Shown piece after piece: positions 60,016 through 64,000 of a stretch of DNA of 64,000 nt. Position 1 is the first letter of the stretch. The number at the start of each line of letters is the position of its first letter. The notes beneath the pieces were generated by a model. The model ran no database searches. It was not told the origin of the DNA and was given only the letters and a program-made list of their open reading frames with translations. The stretch is taken from positions 1,302,001-1,366,000 of the forward strand of contig NZ_JACCBJ010000001.1 in NCBI RefSeq assembly GCF_013408745.1. Reading direction: 5' to 3'. Position numbers and translations under genes: made by a program. Source of the DNA: Leifsonia soli (GTDB lineage: Bacteria > Actinomycetota > Actinomycetes > Actinomycetales > Microbacteriaceae).

Positions 60016-60030
60016 AAGGTTGATCGTATG
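60013..60030. promoter_or_regulatory. Face-to-face leaderless promoters of the SPOR-like gene and map
   Basis: Plus strand: TAAGGT (60015-60020), 7 bases, map ATG at 60028. Minus strand: TACGAT (60023-60028), 7 bases, ATG at 60015. Each -10 hexamer includes the first base of the other gene's start codon. Confidence 0.6.
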
Positions 60031-60894
60031 CCCAAGGATTCCGCCGGACACCTGATCCCCGGTCGTGTCACCCCGATGCGGCCCGTGCCGAGCCGGATCG
60101 CGCGCCCCGAGTACGTCGGGCGCTCCGGACCAGCTCCGTACACCCGCGGCGACGTCTACACGCCCGACGAGGTGGAGCTGATCCGCGAGTCCGGGCGGAT
60201 CGCCGCCCAGGCGATCGAGCGCGTCGGCGAGGCGGTGCGCCCGGGCGTGACGACGGAGGAGCTGGACGCGATCGGGCACGAGTTCCTGCTCGCGCACGAC
60301 GCCTACCCATCGACCCTCGGCTACCGCGGCTATCCGAAGTCGATCTGCAGCTCGGTCAACGAGGTCATCTGCCACGGCATCCCCGACGACACCGTGATCG
60401 AGGACGGCGACATCGTCAACATCGACATCACCGCCTACAAGAACGGCTTCCACGGCGACAGCAACCAGACGTTCATCGCCGGTACGGCGTCCGCCGAGGT
60501 CACCGCCCTCGTCGAGCGCACCCGCGAAGCACTGAACCGGGGCATCAAGGCGGTGGCCCCCGGCCGCCAGGTGAACGTCATCGGCCGGGCGATCGAGTCG
60601 TACGCCAAGCGCTTCGGCTACGGCGTCGTGCGCGACTTCACCGGCCACGGCGTCGGAGCCGCCTTCCACTCCGGCCTGATCATCCCGCACTACGACGCCG
60701 CGCCCGCCCACGACGACGTGATGGAGCCCGGGATGGTGTTCACGATCGAGCCGATGCTCACGCTGGGCACGCACGAGTGGGAGATGTGGGCCGACGACTG
60801 GACGGTGGTGACCCGCGACCGGAGCATCACCGCCCAGTTCGAGCACACCCTGGTCGTGACGGAGCGCGGCGCCGAGGTGCTCACGCTCCCTTGA
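60028..60894 (+). CDS. map: Methionine aminopeptidase type I
   Basis: This 288-residue enzyme removes initiator methionine. The metal ligands are seen as [38 protein letters not shown] and FEHTL. It has the N-terminal extension of about 45 residues found in actinobacterial MAPs ([20 protein letters not shown]). The start follows TAAGGT by 7 bases. The 3' end overlaps the convergent MFS gene by 14 bases. Confidence 0.95.
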   Translation: MPKDSAGHLIPGRVTPMRPVPSRIARPEYVGRSGPAPYTRGDVYTPDEVELIRESGRIAAQAIERVGEAVRPGVTTEELDAIGHEFLLAHDAYPSTLGYRGYPKSICSSVNEVICHGIPDDTVIEDGDIVNIDITAYKNGFHGDSNQTFIAGTASAEVTALVERTREALNRGIKAVAPGRQVNVIGRAIESYAKRFGYGVVRDFTGHGVGAAFHSGLIIPHYDAAPAHDDVMEPGMVFTIEPMLTLGTHEWEMWADDWTVVTRDRSITAQFEHTLVVTERGAEVLTLP

Positions 60895-62377
60895 CCTCCT
60901 GGGGCCGGGCGGCGTCCTGGGGCCGGGCGACCGGCTCCGCCTCCTCCACCGGCTCCGCCTCCTTGACCGGGGCAGGGACGGCCGACCGCCCCGCTGCTCC
61001 GGCTTGCGCGGGCGACGGAAGCAGGAACGCGATCCCGACCCCGAGCACCGTCGCCGCCGTCGCCACCCAGAACGCGGTGTCGAACGCCGACGACACCGAC
61101 GCCCCTCCCTGCACCGCAGCCTGCAGCAGCACCGCGAAGACCGCCGTGCCGAACGAGCCGCCCAGCTGCTGCGCGATCCGGGTCAGGATGCTGGAGTGCG
61201 CGATCTGCTCACCGGCCAGGCCCTGGTACGACGCGACCATCAACGGCATCGTGATCGCCCCGAGCCCGAACCCGCGGACGAACAGCGCGACGAGCAGCAG
61301 CGGATCGGCCGCCGACGTGGGGTGGAGGGCGAACGGGACCGTCGAGACCGCGACCACCGCGAAGCCGACGACCGCGATCCACCGCGCGCCGATGCGGTCG
61401 ATGAGACGACCGGCGATGGGACGGCAGGCGAGCGTGCCGAGCCCCTGCGGGACGAGCAGCAGCCCGGCGCCCAGCGCATCCGTCCCCCGCTGCTGCTGCC
61501 AGAACAGCGGCAGCAGCAGCATCGCGCCGTACAGGGCGACGCTCGACAGGAACAGCAGAGTGGATGCGGACCAGACCGAACGCACCCGCAGCAGCCGCAC
61601 ATCCACCAGGGCGGCGCCCCTCCTCCGCAGCGCCCACAGCACGAACGCGACGACCAGCACGGCGCCGGCAGCGAGCGGCAGCCAGGAGTCGAGGCGGGCG
61701 AACCCGCCGTCGAGCACCGAGTCGGACAGCCCGAGCAGGAGCCCGGCGAGTCCGGGCACGAGCAGCAGCACACCGACCAGGTCGAGGCGGCGCTCCGGGT
61801 CGCGTCCGCGGTCGGAGGGCAGCATCCGCCACGCCAGCAGCAGGCCGACGACGGAGAACGGGATGTTGACCCAGAACACCCAGCGCCAGTCGCCGAGCGC
61901 CAGGATGAGGCCGCCGATCACCGGGCCGAGGATGGGGCCCGCCATCGCGGGAAGCCCGACCACTGCCGAGACCCGGCCGAGCTGACGCCCTCCGGCCACC
62001 TCCATGATCATCGTCGTCATCACCGGGAGCATGAGCCCGCCCCCGACGCCCTGCAGCACCCGGAAGGCGATGAGGGAGTCCGCATTCCAGGCCAGCCCGG
62101 AGAGCACGGAGCCGACGAGGAAGATCGCGAGCGCCACCATCCACACCCGCTTGCCGCCCCAGCGGGCGAGGCACCACGCCGACAGCGGCACGGTCGCGGC
62201 GAGCGCGAGCAGGTAGCCGGTGGTGACCCACTGGATCTGCGCGACCGTCGTGTGCAGGTCGCTCGCCAGGGTGTGCAGGGCGACGCTGAGGATGGTCGTG
62301 TCGAAGACCACCGCCAATGCGCCGATCACGAGCGCGGTCGCCGTCCGCACGACCACCCGATCCAGTCTGTCCGCCAT
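60881..62377 (-). CDS. DHA2-family drug:proton antiporter (MFS)
   Basis: This 498-residue protein has 14 predicted membrane helices and the DHA2 motifs [13 protein letters not shown] (helix 1) and [14 protein letters not shown], with [12 protein letters not shown] in helix 5. These transporters commonly export toxic compounds. A Glu/Pro/Ala-rich tail ([15 protein letters not shown]) is encoded by small DNA repeats. AAGGAGCGGAC precedes the ATG. It is divergent from a tetR gene with a shared operator, so it is probably TetR-controlled. The stop overlaps map by 14 bases. Confidence 0.9.
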   Translation of the reverse strand: MADRLDRVVVRTATALVIGALAVVFDTTILSVALHTLASDLHTTVAQIQWVTTGYLLALAATVPLSAWCLARWGGKRVWMVALAIFLVGSVLSGLAWNADSLIAFRVLQGVGGGLMLPVMTTMIMEVAGGRQLGRVSAVVGLPAMAGPILGPVIGGLILALGDWRWVFWVNIPFSVVGLLLAWRMLPSDRGRDPERRLDLVGVLLLVPGLAGLLLGLSDSVLDGGFARLDSWLPLAAGAVLVVAFVLWALRRRGAALVDVRLLRVRSVWSASTLLFLSSVALYGAMLLLPLFWQQQRGTDALGAGLLLVPQGLGTLACRPIAGRLIDRIGARWIAVVGFAVVAVSTVPFALHPTSAADPLLLVALFVRGFGLGAITMPLMVASYQGLAGEQIAHSSILTRIAQQLGGSFGTAVFAVLLQAAVQGGASVSSAFDTAFWVATAATVLGVGIAFLLPSPAQAGAAGRSAVPAPVKEAEPVEEAEPVARPQDAARPQEVKGA

Positions 62378-62386
62378 GTCCGCTCC

Positions 62387-62410
62387 TTAAGATGCGTGTC
62401 TGTATCTTAA
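62387..62410. promoter_or_regulatory. Putative TetR operator between MFS and tetR
   Basis: TTAAGAT-N10-ATCTTAA, perfect 7-base arms, 10 bases before the MFS ATG. The position fits repression of the transporter and autoregulation. A related TAAGAT (62432-62437) is the tetR -10, 6 bases from the tetR ATG. Confidence 0.65.
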
Positions 62411-62443
62411 CGAGAGCGTACGACGATCGGATAAGATGCGCAA

Positions 62444-63061
62444 ATGGACTCTAATGAGACACCTGCCCGCCGCCGCCGGGGCGCTGCTCTCGAGAGCGCG
62501 CTGCTCGACGCCGCGTGGGACGAGCTCGACGAGCACGGCTACGCCGCCCTCACCATGGAGGCCGTCGCCACCCGCGCAGGCACCAGCCGGCCGGTGCTCG
62601 CCCGGCGCTGGGCGACCCGGAGCGATCTGGCGCTCGCGGCCATCCGGCACCACTTCGCGGCCGAGCCCATCCAGGTGTCCGATCACGGCAGCCTCCGCGA
62701 AGACACGCTCGACCTGCTGCGCCAGATGAACACCCGGCGTCGTGGGCTGGTGACGGAGGTGCTGCTGCGGTTCTCCGGCATCGTCAGCGAGTCCGACGGC
62801 GGCATCGCCGGCTTCCGCGAACGGCTGATCGGGGACCAGCCGACGCAGCTCCGCCTCATCCTCGAGCGCGCGGACGCCCGCGGCGAGATCGACCTCGCCC
62901 GCCTCTCCCCCGTCGTCGCCGACCTGCCGCTGACCCTCCTCCGCCACGAGATGCTCATGCGCCCCACCCGGGCCGACGACGAGACGCTCCAGTCGTTCGT
63001 GGACGATGTCTTCCTCCCGCTCGCCCGGGCGACCCGGTCGAACGGGGGCGGCGAGCAGTGA
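62444..63061 (+). CDS. TetR/AcrR-family regulator
   Basis: This 205-residue protein has an N-terminal TetR helix-turn-helix (LESALLDAAWDELDEHGYAA and TMEAVATRAGTSRPVLARRW) and a TetR C-terminal ligand domain with FRERLIGDQPTQLRLILERA. The leaderless start follows TAAGAT by 6 bases. It is divergent from the DHA2 exporter and probably represses it until an exported compound binds. The ligand is unknown. Confidence 0.9.
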   Translation: MDSNETPARRRRGAALESALLDAAWDELDEHGYAALTMEAVATRAGTSRPVLARRWATRSDLALAAIRHHFAAEPIQVSDHGSLREDTLDLLRQMNTRRRGLVTEVLLRFSGIVSESDGGIAGFRERLIGDQPTQLRLILERADARGEIDLARLSPVVADLPLTLLRHEMLMRPTRADDETLQSFVDDVFLPLARATRSNGGGEQ

Positions 63062-63075
63062 GGTTCCCGGCGGGG

Positions 63076-63081
63076 TAGATT
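63076..63081 (+). promoter_or_regulatory. -10 hexamer for leaderless ppgK
   Basis: TAGATT, 6 bases, then ATG at 63088. Confidence 0.45.
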
Positions 63082-63087
63082 CGAGGC

Positions 63088-63921
63088 ATGACTTCGCAGA
63101 AGCACGCGATCGGCATCGACATCGGCGGAACGGGCATCAAGGGAGGCCTGGTCGATCTGTCGACCGGCGAGCTCATCAGCGACCGGGTCAAGCTGCCGAC
63201 CCCCGACGGCGGCAAGCCGGACGACATCGTCGAGACGACGAAGGAGATCGTCGAGCGGCTGGCCCAGGAGGAGCCGGATGCCCCCGTCGGCGTCTGCTTC
63301 CCCGCGATCGTCAGCCACGGCGTCACCCTCTCGGCCGCGAACGTCTCGAAGGACTGGATCGGCCTCAACGCCGAGGAGCTGTTCGAGAAGGCCCTCGGGC
63401 GCGACATCCACTTCGTGAACGACGCCGACGCCGCGGGATACGCCGAGACGCGGTTCGGCGCAGCGAAGGGCAAGGACGGCCTCGTCATCATGACGACGCT
63501 GGGGACGGGGATCGGCTCCGCCCTCATCTACGACGGCATCCTCATCCCGAACGCAGAGCTCGGCCACCTGGAGATCGACGGGCACGACGCCGAGTCGCGG
63601 GCCGCCTACTCCGCGAAGGAGCGCGAAGACCTCAGCTGGGAGAAGTGGGCGAAGCGCCTGCAGAAGTACTACACCACGGTCGAGTTCCTGTTCACACCCG
63701 ATCTCTTCATCGTCGGCGGCGGGGTGTCGAAGCACTACGAGGAGTTCCTCCCCCTGCTGAAGCTGAAGACCCCGATCGTCCCGGCGGTGCACCGCAACAA
63801 CGCGGGCATCCTCGGGGCCGCAGCCCTCACCGTCCGCAACGAGCGCCGGGAGGCCGGCGAGCGCGGCCGCAGCGCCGAGGCCGGGACGCCGCAGGACGCG
63901 CCGGCCCCCACGCCGGCGTAA
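63088..63921 (+). CDS. ppgK: Polyphosphate glucokinase
   Basis: This 277-residue ROK-fold kinase phosphorylates glucose using polyphosphate and usually also ATP. The phosphate-binding motif IGIDIGGTGIKGGLVD, the central TTLGTGIGSALIYDG and the glucose-binding LIPNAELGHLEIDG are present. The length is typical, with an Ala/Pro-rich end. The start follows TAGATT by 6 bases. Its stop lies 7 bases before the kdpD-like start, so both may be co-transcribed. Confidence 0.93.
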   Translation: MTSQKHAIGIDIGGTGIKGGLVDLSTGELISDRVKLPTPDGGKPDDIVETTKEIVERLAQEEPDAPVGVCFPAIVSHGVTLSAANVSKDWIGLNAEELFEKALGRDIHFVNDADAAGYAETRFGAAKGKDGLVIMTTLGTGIGSALIYDGILIPNAELGHLEIDGHDAESRAAYSAKEREDLSWEKWAKRLQKYYTTVEFLFTPDLFIVGGGVSKHYEEFLPLLKLKTPIVPAVHRNNAGILGAAALTVRNERREAGERGRSAEAGTPQDAPAPTPA

Positions 63922-63928
63922 TCGGACC

Positions 63929-64000
63929 ATGCCGCGGGGTCGCCTCCGGGTGATGCTGGGTGCCGCCCCGGGCGTGGGCAAGACGTTCGCCATGCTCGAA
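63929..64000 (+). CDS. kdpD: KdpD-like sensor kinase, first 24 codons
   Basis: The visible protein MPRGRLRVMLGAAPGVGKTF continues to the window edge. The Walker A GAAPGVGKT near the N-terminus is the mark of the KdpD N-terminal domain of potassium-responsive sensor kinases. Only 24 residues are present, so the kinase domain and partner kdpE cannot be checked. No kdpABC genes lie upstream. Confidence 0.7.
   Translation, partial: MPRGRLRVMLGAAPGVGKTFAMLE

Overview
This is a GC-rich, gene-dense chromosomal segment of an actinobacterium. It most resembles Microbacteriaceae of the Leifsonia/Clavibacter type. That placement is inferred from gene content and order, not from a database search. Supporting blocks are DUF3000-rnd-...-dxs, DUF3159-DUF3710-dut-DUF3093-DUF4193-sepH, parC/parE beside the primary sigma factor, and lipB-lipA-DUF4191-RDD-glnA-...-glnE-glnA2-panB. 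The last block has the same order as in Mycobacterium. I see no rRNA, tRNA, prophage, insertion sequence or CRISPR array, and no gene-free stretch longer than about 240 bases.

Layout: 0-5.5 kb holds a lipoprotein end, small membrane proteins, a lone PemK-like toxin, two Amt-family proteins (one canonical, one without the pore histidines), sufE and a sulfurtransferase. 5.7-13.4 kb holds zapE, an alpha/beta hydrolase, DUF3000, an RNase D-like protein and a fadA-fadB beta-oxidation pair. 13.4-25 kb holds a MerR/aldo-keto reductase unit, dxs, aconitase, a CtpE-like P-type ATPase and the dut cluster. 25-38 kb holds sepH, a nucleotide phosphodiesterase, convergent topoisomerase IV genes, a tandem pair of alanine-racemase-like genes, a MurT/GatD-like pair and the primary sigma factor. 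38-49 kb holds an MFS protein, a PAC2 protein, pepA, lpdA-sucB, a membrane-anchored pseudokinase, lipB-lipA and DUF4191. 49-64 kb is nitrogen assimilation (glnA, glnE, glnA2), an ECF42-type sigma factor with its YciI partner, vapBC, panB, map, a TetR/MFS pair, polyphosphate glucokinase and the first codons of kdpD.

How the parts connect: canonical amt and glnA each carry a GlnR-type operator (GTnAC-N6-GAAAC repeats), with the same 10-base spacing to the -10 hexamer, so they are probably co-regulated by nitrogen. glnE would then modify GlnA. lpdA, sucB, lipB and lipA link 2-oxoacid dehydrogenase subunits to lipoate attachment. The racemase pair, murT and gatD face each other and point to cell-wall chemistry.

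The most unusual content is in the cell-wall block. The GatD-like protein has alanine where the glutaminase cysteine should be. Its MurT partner lacks the four zinc-ribbon cysteines, and neither protein contains any cysteine. Next to them are two overlapping racemase genes whose degenerate parts are complementary. Because Microbacteriaceae make group-B peptidoglycan, with cross-links through the alpha-carboxyl of D-Glu and often containing D-diamino acids, I suggest these proteins have been repurposed for that chemistry. At the DNA level, at least 18 genes begin exactly 6 or 7 bases after a TANNNT hexamer, the signature of leaderless transcripts. Two palindromic repeat families sit only in spacers between convergent genes.
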